Part shown: positions 12,430-22,213 of the stretch, piece by piece | Layout of the letters: each line of letters opens with the position of its first letter | How positions within the stretch are numbered: the stretch's first letter is position 1 | Origin: Aphrocallistes beatrix | Taxonomy: Eukaryota > Porifera > Hexactinellida > Sceptrulophora > Aphrocallistidae | DNA: 64,000 nt | Direction: 5' to 3' | NCBI GenBank assembly: GCA_963281255.1 | Contig: OY725493.1 | Coordinates: 3,069,857-3,133,856, forward strand | Position numbers and translations under genes: made by a program | The notes under the pieces: model-generated | Databases searched by the model: none | What the model was told of the DNA's origin: nothing | Seen by the model: the letters and a program-made list of their open reading frames with translations, nothing else

Positions 12430-12742
12430 ACCATATTTGCATGGACATCAACATCAAAACAAATCGCAAATTCCAGAAAGTTTTGTTCTGATATCCGATT
12501 CAAGAAAACTGGTCTTAAAATTGATCAGCCTACAAGTGATGGTGGTACTTCTCCAACAGGAAACATTGCCGCCAGTACTTTGCTAATAAAAATGAATTTA
12601 TTTCCCATGTATCCTCTCTAATTCCTTTCGAGTTTATTGATGATTTAGTGGTCATTCACACTAATCTCTCAGCAATTCTTCGCATTTTCAACAGTAGACA
12701 GGAGATTAACACTGAAAAACTCGATTCCCTTTTATAGAATAC
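12430..12742 (+). pseudogene. Remnant of a Transib/RAG1-like or related transposon protein (tentative)
   Basis: Frame from about 12430 gives KTGLKIDQPTSDGGTSPTGNIA. A second frame (about 12600-12740) gives SLIPFEFIDDLVVIHTNLSA followed by ILRIFNSRQEINTEKLDSLL and a stop. I recall the pairing of a DGGTSxTGNIA motif and a downstream HxNLSAILR/INTEKLDSL segment from a repetitive uncharacterised protein family of invertebrates. Its C-terminal part resembles the RAG1/Transib core region. No catalytic residue is visible here, and the recognition is from memory. Frameshift and stops show it is dead. Confidence 0.35.
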
Positions 12743-12988
12743 CGTTATAGCGTTGATAGCACTTCATATAGAAAGCATAATGAGTCAAAGAAAACACACA
12801 TATTGGTTCAGCTTCAACTAAATGACACTTATTTGAATGTTATTAGTCAAAATTCAGGAAAGAAGCTATACAGATTTATAGGAACAATTCCTAGTTATCT
12901 AACAGTTATCCAAAAAGTGATCCAACAGGAAACTTCAGGTGGAACATCTTCACAACAGAGGTTATTGGAGGTTTTTTTGAATGAAATA

Positions 12989-13042
12989 CAAATTTTTGTT
13001 TTGCCTGTTGTTTTGCCCAACAACAGGCAAAACAAAAATTTG
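12989..13042. repeat. Perfect 22-bp-stem hairpin
   Basis: Left arm 12989-13010 and right arm 13021-13042 are exact reverse complements (CAAATTTTTGTTTTGCCTGT plus TG on the left). The loop is TTTTGCCCAA, which repeats part of the arm. It lies in intronic sequence with no other feature. Confidence 0.85.
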
Positions 13043-13584
13043 AATTGTTTTGCCCAAAATATGGCTTTTTGACAATTTAAATTTTTCGCTCTTTGGTGAA
13101 ATTTAGATTTCAATTGGTTTGTTACTTATCGTTACATTTACTACTGCTAAATTGATTGGTGAATTATGTTGTAATATATATGTATATATCCTATGCACAA
13201 AATTTTTAAAAATAGAATAAAACCTGGAAGGGGCTAATATCGAACGAAGCCAGCGACGTTATGGAGGTTCTAGGGAGCTTGCCTCCAGAAAATCTTTTAT
13301 ATCTTAGATGCTCAAATATCGATATACAGCTATTGTTTTCACATAGGGAAAATAAAATCTCGCACTATAGTTGAGATATATATTTAGACTCAATTGACAT
13401 AATTTTGTGTTTATTTGTAACTTGTAGGTTTGTGTGAAGTCCTGCCATGCCACAGTTCCTCCACTGCTCCATTGCCCAGCACCACGGCCCCCCACAGGCT
13501 CCAAACATGGGGGTGACCTTGGGGGGGAGGGGGCGCCCCCCCCAGGTACACACATTTGGCCCTAAGAGATATATATATATATTA

Positions 13585-14276
13585 GGGTGCCCCGAAAAAT
13601 TCGAAAGTTTGAATCTTTAGATACACACTCTTGAAATAGTTTACCTTGATCACCAAGTATTCACCATAAAATTTGCAGGCAATTTGGGGATGGTTTAGTG
13701 GTTGCGCAAGGTAGCCTCCCACTCGTGCAAATTTATAATGGGCTATGTCCGGGTTGGGGCCAAAAGTTGTAAAAGGCGTACTTCTGATATTTAAATAAAC
13801 TAGTAACTTTATTTTTGTGATATTTGGGGGTGGTTTTATATAAGCTAATAATACATTTTGATAACCTAAAATCTACCGGCTCCGAGATATTGGTGAAAAC
13901 AGTTGAGACAAAATATTTTCAACTGTGAAGGTTGGCCCCAACTATTTTCACCAATATCTCGGAGCCGGTAGATTTTAGGTTATCAAAATGTATTATTAGC
14001 TTATATAAAACCACCCCCAAATATCACAAAAATAAAGTTACTAGTATATTTAAACATCAGAAATACACCTTTTACAACTTTTAGCCCCAACCCGGACATA
14101 TCCAATTATAAATTTGCACGAGTAGGAGGCTACCTTGCGCAACCACTAAACCATCCCCAAATTGCCTGCAAATTTTATGGTGAATACTTGGTGATCAAGG
14201 TAAACTATTTCAAGAGTGTGCATCTAAAGATTCAAACTTTTGTGCATCTAAAGATCAAAAATTTTTTGGAGCACCC
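13585..14276. mobile_element. Giant fold-back element with arms of about 340 bp
   Basis: Begins GGGTGCCCCGAAAAATTCGA after TA and ends TTTTTTGGAGCACCC before TA. The arms are nearly identical inverted copies across the whole length, for example CACCAAGTATTCACCATAAA and TTTATGGTGAATACTTGGTG. They meet at a short centre near 13920 (ACAGTTGAGACAAAATATTTTCAACTGT). The high arm identity implies a young copy. There is no ORF. A degraded relative lies at 34735-34990. Confidence 0.85.
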
Positions 14277-14561
14277 TAATATATATATATATATATAATT
14301 GGTTTAAATATTCGACTTAATGTTTGCAAAAGTTTAGCTTGATGTGAAATGTAGTGCTGCTAAATTCAACTGAAATTTTTTTCATTGTTTTTTCGAACTG
14401 ACCCTGAAATGTATTGTTATTGTCAACTGAAAATTAAACTGAACTTGAAATCGATCGATTTTAATTTCAGTTAGCAGCACTAGTGAAATGTGATTGGTCT
14501 AACATTATAGCGATATTAGATTGCATTCATTATATTAACGACTAAACAAAGATAATATATA

Positions 14562-15619
14562 CAAGCGTGCTTCGCTTAGTCGCGCTGCGCCGCTGGCGGA
14601 CACTTTGTGTCCGCCCGAGGCGGCTGGGATCACAGTGATTAATTATAAGGGTGATAACATCTTTAAAAACATCTGTCCTACTGTTATAATCGATATCGCA
14701 CGAAAAAAACAACAAATTTGTAAATTTTCAAAATTTTGATGCGTATGATGACGTCATAACAGAGTGATGAGTCACCATTTTTTGATGATAGTTACATCAT
14801 ATGTGAGGTATATTAGTAATTTAATATACACATTCAATTAAAATTTCAGCCTTCTATCACCTAAAATGGCGTTATAGTCGAAAAACTGAAATTTCAGATT
14901 CTAAAAAAACGTGACAATGACGTCATAATTCGATGATGAGTCGACATTTTCGTCTGAGCTCAGAATTTACTGGATCCAAAGTCAAAAGACCCACATGCCA
15001 AAAATCAGCTTTCTGTGCCTAGCAGTTTCTTCAATCAATTCGTTACAAAGATATATACACTACCCGAACAAAAGTATTTCCACACTTCATTATCTTACGT
15101 GCATTTAATACTAAAATGGGTCTATTCATAAATATTAAAACTCCGAAACGGTAAGTGATACAACTATTCGGGTTTCAAATTCGAAATCTTTGCATTCGAA
15201 TTAGTTATTGTAGGATATTTCTAATCAATTACTAATTCCCAATTATTTCAAATTATCAATCACTGCCACCTTGTGTCACATATGTCCCTTTATCACTATA
15301 CACGATGGTGATGTACTACCCCTTGTACCACAGGTTGATAATTTTACTCATTGGGTTGAGCCATTTGTTGGAAATCTTCAACTATTACTAATTCGAATGT
15401 GAAGATTTCGAATCTTAAATCAGACTCTTAATTAATAGCTCTTAGAGTTTGAATACTTTTCCCTTCATCAAAAGATCAATTTAGTACTATTTGTATGGGG
15501 AAGCATATAGTGTACAAATACTTTTGTCCGGTTAGTGTTATATACACACACATACTATCTATATACACAATATATACACACATACTATATATATACACAT
15601 CGAGTTTTAATAGTAAGGA
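14562..15619 (-). mobile_element. Helitron-like non-autonomous repeat, copy with a MITE in its microsatellite
   Basis: Minus-strand copy. The 3' hairpin end starts at 14562 (CAAGCGTGCTTCGCTTAG). TGACGTCA palindromes lie near 14749 and 14918, and the conserved 5' segment GCAGTTTCTTCAATCAATTC is near 15025. The TA/CA microsatellite is interrupted by the MITE 15058-15538. The 5' terminus reads CGAGTTTTAATAGTAAGGA|T at 15619, that is A|TCCTTACTATT on the element strand. Confidence 0.75.
15058..15538. mobile_element. Tc1/mariner-type MITE in a Helitron-like host copy
   Basis: Inverted ends CACTACCCGAACAAAAGTATTT and AAATACTTTTGTCCGGTTAGTG lie in TA repeats, with palindromic arms throughout. It shares an internal module with the copies at 1495, 24478 and 60756. 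No ORF. Confidence 0.78.
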
Positions 15620-15687
15620 TACAGGTGGGTGACAGCGCCAAACTCTTGTCAAGCAATTTCCTTTTATATTAATTATTATGTCAATGG

Positions 15688-15849
15688 CAGGGGCGGTTCC
15701 AGGGGGGGCATCCGGGGCATTTGCCCCTGGTATGATTCTGCGGCCCCGGATTTCATTCGACGACCTAAGCCAAAATCATAGAAGGCCCCGGATATTTTTT
15801 CTTTGGCCCCGCCTCGCCCCGGTTTGGAAAATTCCTATGACCGCCCATG
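15688..15849. mobile_element. hAT-type MITE with perfect 8-bp target duplication
   Basis: GTCAATGG occurs directly before (15680-15687) and directly after (15850-15857) a 162-bp element. Its ends are CAGGGGCGGTTCC and an inverted counterpart ending ACCGCCCATG. An 8-bp duplication and CAGGGGCGG termini are classic for hAT elements. The interior is GC-rich, unlike the surroundings (repeated GGCCCCGG). Confidence 0.85.
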
Positions 15850-15959
15850 GTCAATGGAAAAGTCAACCTGGACAAAACTAATTCTGCTATTGGTTTCTCC
15901 CGCCAATTTCTGAATGGTCGAAACAATACAACATGGAATAATAATGTATATAATATTAT

Positions 15960-16200
15960 GTGTTTGCGTTTATCTCAATAGTTGTATCATCTATATTTCA
16001 CGCGTTATGGTCAAAATGCTGACCCATCATAGGTGATGATGTCATTGTCACTATTTTCAATTTGACCATGCATTAATGCTTCAGTGAAAGTAATCAATAA
16101 TCGGCGCTCTTAAATATTTGATTTTCCTAGGCGTCCACAGAGTACCTCTGCGACACGAAGTGCTCAGTAGCCGCACTTCGCAAATGCGATAAGCACGTTT
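15960..16200 (+). mobile_element. Diverged relative of the Helitron-like repeat
   Basis: Contains TGATGATGTCATTGTCAC, CTAGGCGTCC, then CTCTGCGACACGAAGTGCTCAG and AAGCACGTTTATATC. These are in the same order as the family's 3' half but with altered hairpins. A similar variant end is seen near 59590-59660, suggesting a subfamily. Confidence 0.45.
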
Positions 16201-17108
16201 ATATCTATATATATATATGTAACACTTCCTGGTCAAATATATTTGAAATGTAACTAGGCAAAATCCATCATTTCCAGATTAAAAAGACTAAATTCTTAAT
16301 TGTTCAGTTTTAATCTTGATTCTTTTCTAAATAGAGTTCTATTAAAGAAAACAGACACTCCACAAGTGGCGGGGGCGTTTTAATCCAAATAATTTAATGA
16401 ATTTGATATTTTTTGGAGTTTGATATTGCTTAAACTCCATTCCTGGTCTAAGATCACAATGGTTTCCATTATTCAGTGAGAATATCAGATTCACGTTTAG
16501 AATTTCATTAGTATGATTATTTAAGCACACTCCATAATAACCTTTTGATAACAATTTCAAATAATGTTAGATATACCGCCCGCTTAAAATCTTTTTATTT
16601 CACTTGCAAAATTTAATGAAAAGAGAGTTATATAAGGTGTTAAGCGTAGGAACCTCTCCGATTTTAGAAATAGTCACGCATTCAAACCGTTTTTGATTTT
16701 CATGCATGTCTAGTTTTTCATCATTCATCTCAAACCAATTTGAACAAAAGTATTCGTACACCCCATAATTTCCCATACAAATAGTTATACGAGTAATACT
16801 GATTTATTTAGCGAGTCAAGATATTCAATTGGTAAGAGTTCCGCTTAATTTAACTTCAAATTCGAATTACTCATTTTATGATCTTTCCACTCGACTAATC
16901 TCCCACAAGGTTAGATATTCTCAGACTGTGCCACCTCGTACCACTTATGCCATCATCTACAATGGTGATAACTCGTGATATGTGCTATAGGGTAGCAAAT
17001 GTCGAAAATACTTAATTTTGAAGGAGAGTAATTAACTTAAAAGCTTATAAAGTGGGTAATTCGAATATGGAGAATTCGAATTTGAAGTCAAATTAAGTGT
17101 ATCTCTAA

Positions 17109-18244
17109 AGCCCACCATACACGATGCAACTTTGTTGCATGCAACAAAGTTGCATCGTGTATGTTAAAATTTCATGCAACAAAGGTTGCGTGCAAAATTG
17201 TTGCATGCAACAATGTTGCATCGTGTATGGTAGTATTTTGCATGCAACAAATGTTGCATGAAACAAAGTTACATCGTGTATGTCGAGTATTGCATGCATC
17301 CTGTTGCATGGAAATAGAACATGTTCTATTTCCATGCAACATTCTGCATCAAAATTATATTAATTATTACGATAACGATAACGATAAGCATTATCAAAAA
17401 TACGATCAAGCCATTAAAATAGACAATATAAAGTCATCTTTATTGAATACGCCATTCAACAATCAATACACACTTACAAAATCAATAAATTATCACAGGA
17501 TTGTGCAAAATAGTAATGCTTTTTGAGACACCTATCCAGATGTAGATACGTGGTACCGTATAATACATATAAATAGCTGAATATAAATAAATATATGTCT
17601 ACATTAATCGTTTTTGTGGAGGAAATTAATTCTGTAAATAAAGGTAATATTTTTTATATCTATGGCAAAACCATTTTATTGGACCCATAATAAACTAGGA
17701 ACCCTGATAGATATGTACCAAGAGAGAATTAATTTTTATAATACAAAACATAAAGATTACTTCAATAGAGATATTAGGAATAAGGCCTTCAGTGAAATCG
17801 CCAAAGAACATGGGACTACAGGTAATTAGTTAAAGCTTGCTTTTCTTGAATGCTTTCTCAAAAGGGCGAGGGCAATGACAGGTACGACGATACGTTTTTT
17901 TACCATTATGTAAAAATGCAGAATAAATTTGATGTAATTAGTTCAATTTAAACAAAAGATTCCACAAATAGGTATATAGAATCAAAATTATTAAATAAGC
18001 ACAAAATTCAGGCAACAATATTGCACGCAACTATGCTCCACGAAAAATTGTTGCAAGCTACTTGTTGCATCGTGTGAGTTAAAATGTTGCATGCAAATGT
18101 TCCATGCAACAATGCTCCTCGAAAAATTGTTGCATGCAACATTGTTGCAAGCAACATGTTGCATCGTGTGAATTGAAAGGTTGTATGCAACTTTGTTGCG
18201 TGCAACATTTGCATGCAACAAAGTTGCATCGTGTATGGTGGGCT
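17109..18244 (+). mobile_element. PIF/Harbinger-type element with TAA duplication and TTGCATGCAACA repeats
   Basis: The inverted ends AGCCCACCATACACGATGCA and TGCATCGTGTATGGTGGGCT are exact and flanked by TAA on both sides (17106-17108, 18245-18247). The 3-bp TWA duplication is the Harbinger pattern. Both subterminal regions are full of TTGCATGCAACA palindromes in several orientations. The middle keeps a MADF-domain exon (17662-17821), but no transposase is present. Confidence 0.72.
17662..17821 (+). CDS. MADF (Myb/SANT-like) domain exon of the Harbinger-type element
   Basis: Begins ATGGCAAAACC and encodes about 53 residues: MAKPFYWTHNKLGTLIDMYQ, then ERINFYNTKHKDYFNRDIRN and KAFSEIAKEHGTT. 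It ends at a plausible donor CTACAG|GTAATT. The spacing LIxMYQ...LYN-like FYN...HxDYxNR...AFxEIA is that of MADF DNA-binding domains. Harbinger elements usually carry a second, DNA-binding gene beside the transposase, so this is probably a remnant of it. No downstream exon was found. Confidence 0.65.
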
Positions 18245-18265
18245 TAACCAATTAAATACCTTGGC

Positions 18266-18423
18266 CAGGGCCGGCGCCACCGGGGGTGTCCTGGGTGTCC
18301 GGACACCCACTGCCTCCTATTTTATCTAATTAGACAGTATGTATCCCTTCATAAATGGACACCCAGTTTCAGAGGAATCCCTATTAGGACACCCACTGCC
18401 AATAAAACATGGCGCCGGCCATG
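18266..18423. mobile_element. GC-rich hAT-like MITE
   Basis: Ends CAGGGCCGGCGCCACC and GGCGCCGGCCATG are inverted. The 158-bp interior repeats GGACACCCACTG. Comparison with the intact MITE at 56948 shows it interrupts the arm, but no clean 8-bp duplication is visible, so the hAT assignment rests on the termini. Confidence 0.6.
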
Positions 18424-18990
18424 TTGACTCACTAAATAAATCAGTATTCTAACTATTTGTATGGGGAATTATGGGGTGTACGAATACTTTTGTTCAGGCA
18501 GTGTATATGCAGTAGGCTAAATATTGATGCAGGTGGTGGAGCTGAGACATGATTTTTTCATACTTATCTATCTCTATGGTTTATTGTTGTTTAAGATATT
18601 GACGTTCAGAGTGATGTCATTATGAAGTCAAGTTCCAATGTCAATGAAGTCAAGTCTAAATGTCAAGAGAAGCCGGGAGGATGTTAAGAATTACAATTAA
18701 TTTAATAGATGATTATTTATCCTCTGGTAGAAGCAGCATAGTAGATTTGTGCATCATTTATTCATTTATTTTGTAATTAATTGCAATGTAATTAAAATAA
18801 ACAAATGTTTAGTAGTTCTTAATAAGGGATCAATGGCATCATACAAGTTTATAGGGTGATGAATTGACGAAAAGTTGAGTAAAACATAACTTTGGCATAA
18901 TATTGATTGTAGTATTGTAATAACCAAATAGTCCACTTACAACTTCATCACTGGTACTTCCACTGCATGGCCTTATATATGGTAGGATAT

Positions 18991-19013
18991 GGCAAGCAAG
19001 CGAAGCGAGCTTG
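18991..19013 (+). mobile_element. Helitron-like 3' tail fragment beside a Tc1 insertion
   Basis: AGCAAGCGAAGCGAGCTTG followed by TATA is the last about 20 bases of the family. The DD37E Tc1 element inserted 13 bases further on. Confidence 0.6.
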
Positions 19014-19025
19014 TATACGTATATA

Positions 19026-20311
19026 CAGGGTGTCCCATAAGTATTGGCCGGTCTTCAGATTTTTGAGTTATCAAAATTTTATTCAAAACCATTGTGAAAT
19101 AAGACGAGTTACTTTCAATTATTGAAGTAAATAACTTGCGAGTAATTTCTATCACTTAGTTTACAATCTAGTCATAATACAAAGCTATAATATTAATAGG
19201 CCTATCTAGCTTGAACAAATCAATAATGAATGTCCAAGATTATGGAATCGCGATTCGTTCTAAGGCAATTGGACTTCTAGAGGGCGGTTTAACGCAGAAA
19301 ATTGTTTCACAGAGGTTATCTGTTAGTGAAAGATCACTAAGGCGTTGGTGGCATGCACACAAAGCCGGAAGTCGCCTCGAAAGTAGACCCAAACAAGGTC
19401 GTCCAAAAACGATTAGCCGAGTTGCTAAAATTGTAATTTCGAAATCTGTGGGGAAAAGGAGACAATCAACGCGAAGAATTGCTACTAGACTATCCAATAG
19501 CGGAATAACCATCTCAAAATCAACAGTGCACCGTTATCTAAAGGGTACTCTTGGCCTAAAATCTTACAAAAGACCCAAAAGCCCCGATTAACGGAAAAAA
19601 TGAAAGAAAATCGACTAAAATTCGCCCGTAAAACAGAAAAGTGGACAATCGAGCAATGGAAAAAGGTCCTGTGGAGCGACGAATCCTCCTTTGAACTATT
19701 TTCTCTTCCAAATCGTCAGAACGACAGAGTTTGGTCAAAATCTTCAAGAAACATAGCCATGTCTCCGTATTAAATTTCCACCGAAAATTCAAATGTGGGG
19801 GATGATTTCGTTTCAAGCAGTGTCGGAATTGCATTTAATACCGAAAGGGCAGATGGTTAATGGAGCTTATTATAGGGACTCGATATTAGCCAAAACTTGT
19901 TTGGATGCGATTAAACGTAAACGGAAGAGAGGCTCAATTTTGGAACGGTCAATGCTACCAAACATGTCCGAGTTATTTTTCATGCAGGATGGTGCACCAG
20001 CTCATACCGCCAATTCGACCCAAGAATGGTGTTCAAAGAAGTTCACAAACTTCTGGCATAAAGCGGAATGGCCAGGTAACTCGCCTGACCTTAATCCAAT
20101 TGAAAACGTGTGGGCATATATGAAAGAGAAGATCAGCGAAATGGGAGATGCAAATACTCTAAAGGGCCTGGAAAAATAGCATGCCGAATCGTGTTAAACT
20201 AGTTATAGAAAAGGATGGAGATTACATAGGAAAATAAAATTGACTTATATTATTTGCTTAAAAATAATTATAGCAACTTATACTACCGGCCAATACTTAT
20301 GGGACACCCTG
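19026..20311 (+). mobile_element. Tc1-like element (DD37E type), 1286 bp
   Basis: Ends CAGGGTGTCCCATAAGTATT and AATACTTATGGGACACCCTG are inverted and flanked by TA on both sides, as expected for IS630/Tc1/mariner. It contains one transposase gene with three lesions. It shares terminal CAGGGTGT and protein signature with the elements at 25990, 29816, 31894 and 35086. Confidence 0.9.
19226..20237 (+). pseudogene. Tc1-like transposase, DD37E, broken
   Basis: The N-terminal half (19226-19591) holds two helix-turn-helix units (GLLEGGLTQKIV...RSLRRWWHAH, then the SKSTVHRYL helix) and a GRPK linker. Catalytic motifs follow in order: LWSDESSFELF (first D), FMQDGAPAHTA (second D) and NPIENVW (E), with 37 residues between second D and E by my count. 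The protein ends DGDYIGK with a stop at 20237. Lesions: a stop at about 19589, a frameshift and stop near 19770, and a deletion of about 20 residues after 20178. In the cell it would cut and paste its own element at TA; this copy cannot be functional. Confidence 0.88.
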
Positions 20312-20314
20312 TAT

Positions 20315-20481
20315 GTTACAGTCAATGTGTGTAATCAGTTATTTCATGAAAAGCCTAGTGATTTCACGAAATTTCTAGGCTTTTCGTGAAAAAAACCACA
20401 CTCATTTCACGAAATGCCTAGTAATTTCGTGAGATCACTAGGCATTTCATGAAATCCCTAATTTTACAATCTAACTGTAAC
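20315..20481. repeat. Compound inverted repeat of TTTCATGAAA/CCTAGTGATTTC units
   Basis: Flanked by GTTACAGT and ACTGTAAC. Inside, AAGCCTAGTGATTTCACGAA recurs in direct and inverted forms (20350-20470), so it folds into several alternative hairpins. It looks like a small MITE; no family is known to me. Confidence 0.5.
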
Positions 20482-20835
20482 ATATATACACACATTAATC
20501 GAGTTTTAATAGTAAGGTTAATTGTTTGAAGAAATAATTGTATCAATTATATATTTTGAACCCTTGGGTATTATTATGTGACTGGTTCAATCAACTAAAA
20601 ATTATGAATTCTTCACCAACTTTATCTTTAAGATTTTCATTTTGCAGCACAAATCTGCCATTATTAGAGATGGGTTTCAATTTGAATCACAGGTGTATAG
20701 TAATAGCTTTCCTAACATTTTTTTGGATTCTGTCCATATTCGAACAGCGACGATGAAGCTTTAAGCAATTTCCCCACGAAGTAGAATTCAAGACATTCCT
20801 TTTCCAACTTTTGTAAATTGTATTGTTCTGATTAT

Positions 20836-20935
20836 ACAGTACCCGGAGAAAAGTATTCGACCACCACAGAATACGACAAACAAATAGTATTAAAGTGGGT
20901 CTATTCAGTTGATATCTCCCTTATTATTAACCAAT
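20836..20935. mobile_element. Truncated Tc1-type MITE (one arm)
   Basis: TACAGTACCCGGAGAAAAGTATTCGACCACC followed by CAAATAGTATTAAAGTGG is one arm of the family at 1866-2331. The other arm is missing where Helitron-like sequence begins. Confidence 0.6.
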
Positions 20936-21555
20936 TTAACCCCCAGGCGACTGAAGGGAGCCTCCAGCGGACATGAAGTGTCCGCCAGCCGCGCAGCGCA
21001 TGCAAGTGAAGCGGGCTTGTATATATATATTATTTGTGACGAATTGATTGAAAAAACTATATATATATATCTGTAACGAATTGATTGAAGAAACTGCCAG
21101 GCACAGAAAGCTGATTTTTGGCATGTGGGAGTCGTTTGGCAATGGCTCCACTAAGTTCTGAGCTCATACGAAAATGTCGACTCATCATGGAATTATGACG
21201 TCATTGTCACCTTTTTTATAATTAGAAATTTCAGTTTTTCGACCATAACTCAGCCATTTTAAGTGATAGAAGGCTGGAATTTTAATTGAATGTGTATATT
21301 AATATATCTCACATATTCTAACTATCATCCAAACATGATTACTCATCACTCTGTGATGACGTCATCATTACACATCAAAAAATTTTAAAATTTACAAATT
21401 CGGTGATTTTTCGTGCGATATCGATTATAATAATAGGACAGACGCATTTAGAGATGTTATCCCCTTTATATTTAATCAATGTGACCCCAGGCGCCTCCGG
21501 CGGACACAAAGTGTCCGCCAGCCCCGCAACGCAAGGAAGCGAAGCGCTCTTGTAT
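20936..21555 (+). mobile_element. Helitron-like repeats, head-to-tail pair
   Basis: A 3'-end fragment (about 20936-21020, ending GGGCTTGTATATA) runs straight into a nearly full second copy starting TCTGTAACGAATTGATTGAA (about 21069). The second copy carries TGACGTCA near 21194 and 21356 and ends GCTCTTG near 21552. Both are in plus orientation. Only the upstream A|TCCTTACT terminus is lacking. Confidence 0.72.
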
Positions 21556-21584
21556 ATATATATATTGGGCATTAGGATCTTTTA

Positions 21585-21690
21585 ATCCATGATGGAAAGA
21601 TCCAGATCGCGAACCTTTTTTTGAGGATTGAGATCGGATCGAAACATTCACTGAATTCGATCCGATCCTTTTTCTTTTTAATCCTCAAGT
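21585..21690. repeat. Inverted repeat GATCGGATCGAA / TTCGATCCGATC
   Basis: TGAGGATTGAGATCGGATCG is answered by CGATCCGATCC and, further right, TTTTTAATCCTCA. A separate ATCTTTTAATCC...GGAAAGATCC pair sits on the left. Short fold-back of unknown family. Confidence 0.5.
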
Positions 21691-21979
21691 TGGAGGTGAA
21701 AGTGTTGAAATTTATGTTGATTAAATATATTTTTTCAATGTGTTTTATGGTTTGAATACTAACTTAAGAACTAAGTACGCCCCAGGATGTCGCAGACGGA
21801 CGGACATGTTGAATATTCGAAGGCTAGATTTGAGCAACAACTTAAATCAATGAAACATTCTATGACACACCACTGTAATAACAATACATTAATTAATACT
21901 CATTCAGACATTCAGGTTAGCTATAAACTGAGCAAAATGCTTTCACCTTCTGAAATAAATCAGTACTAACACATTGCAC

Positions 21980-22160
21980 CCCGTTTTGCGCGCTGCCATG
22001 GATTTTTCGTGTGATATTGATTATAACGGTAGGACAGGCGTATTTATAGATGTTTTCTGCCTTAAAATTAATCAAAGTGAGCCTAGGCGCCCAATGGCGC
22101 CTCTGGCGGACACTTTGGGTCCGCCAGCGCCGCAGTGCAAACAAGTGAAGCGGCTTGTTA
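21980..22160 (+). mobile_element. Helitron-like 3'-end fragment next to a host splice donor
   Basis: Reads GATTTTTCGTGTGATATTGA, then the GGCGCCCAATGGCGCC and GGCGGACACTTTGGGTCCGCC hairpins, ending GGCTTG|T. It lies about 53 bases into the intron, just after the donor of the Atrophin-like exon. It is the closest transposon to a host exon in this window. Confidence 0.7.
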
Positions 22161-22213
22161 CAAGAATAATTAAATACAACAAAAATAAAAAAAAGCAATA
22201 TTCCATAAAATAC

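Larger units (their letters stand above)
16733..18503. mobile_element. Tc1-type MITE split by two later insertions
   Basis: The left arm starts near 16733 (TTTGAACAAAAGTATTCGTA) and the right arm ends at 18503 (GAATACTTTTGTTCAGGCAGTG before TA). The uninterrupted relative at 56948-57282 shows the expected 335-bp structure. Here a Harbinger-type element (17109-18244) and a GC-rich MITE (18266-18423) have been inserted. Confidence 0.78.
5003..22213 (-). other. 17.2-kb intron of the Atrophin/RERE-like gene
   Basis: Inferred intron between donor CAG|GTATTT (exon end 22214) and acceptor TTTTTTAG| (exon start 5002), minus strand. It consists mostly of mobile elements in both orientations. Stretches without recognised content are about 8340-9610, 10370-12430, 16220-16730 and 18510-18980. 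Confidence 0.55.

Noticed and set aside
13304-13555. Gly/Pro-rich ORFs on the minus strand
   Set aside because: A short GC-rich repeat read in two frames; no conserved motif or splice context.
17105-18310. Several Cys/His/Met-rich ORFs of 76-121 codons (17105-17526, 17991-18310)
   Set aside because: They arise from reading through TTGCATGCAACA repeats in different frames; not genes.
19240-19834. Minus-strand ORFs opposite the Tc1 transposase
   Set aside because: Shadows of the plus-strand coding sequence (which has the catalytic motifs).
22072-22213. Continuation of the Atrophin-like frame past 22214 as coding
   Set aside because: The frame enters a Helitron-like repeat (translated GC-rich hairpins) and a consensus donor precedes it.
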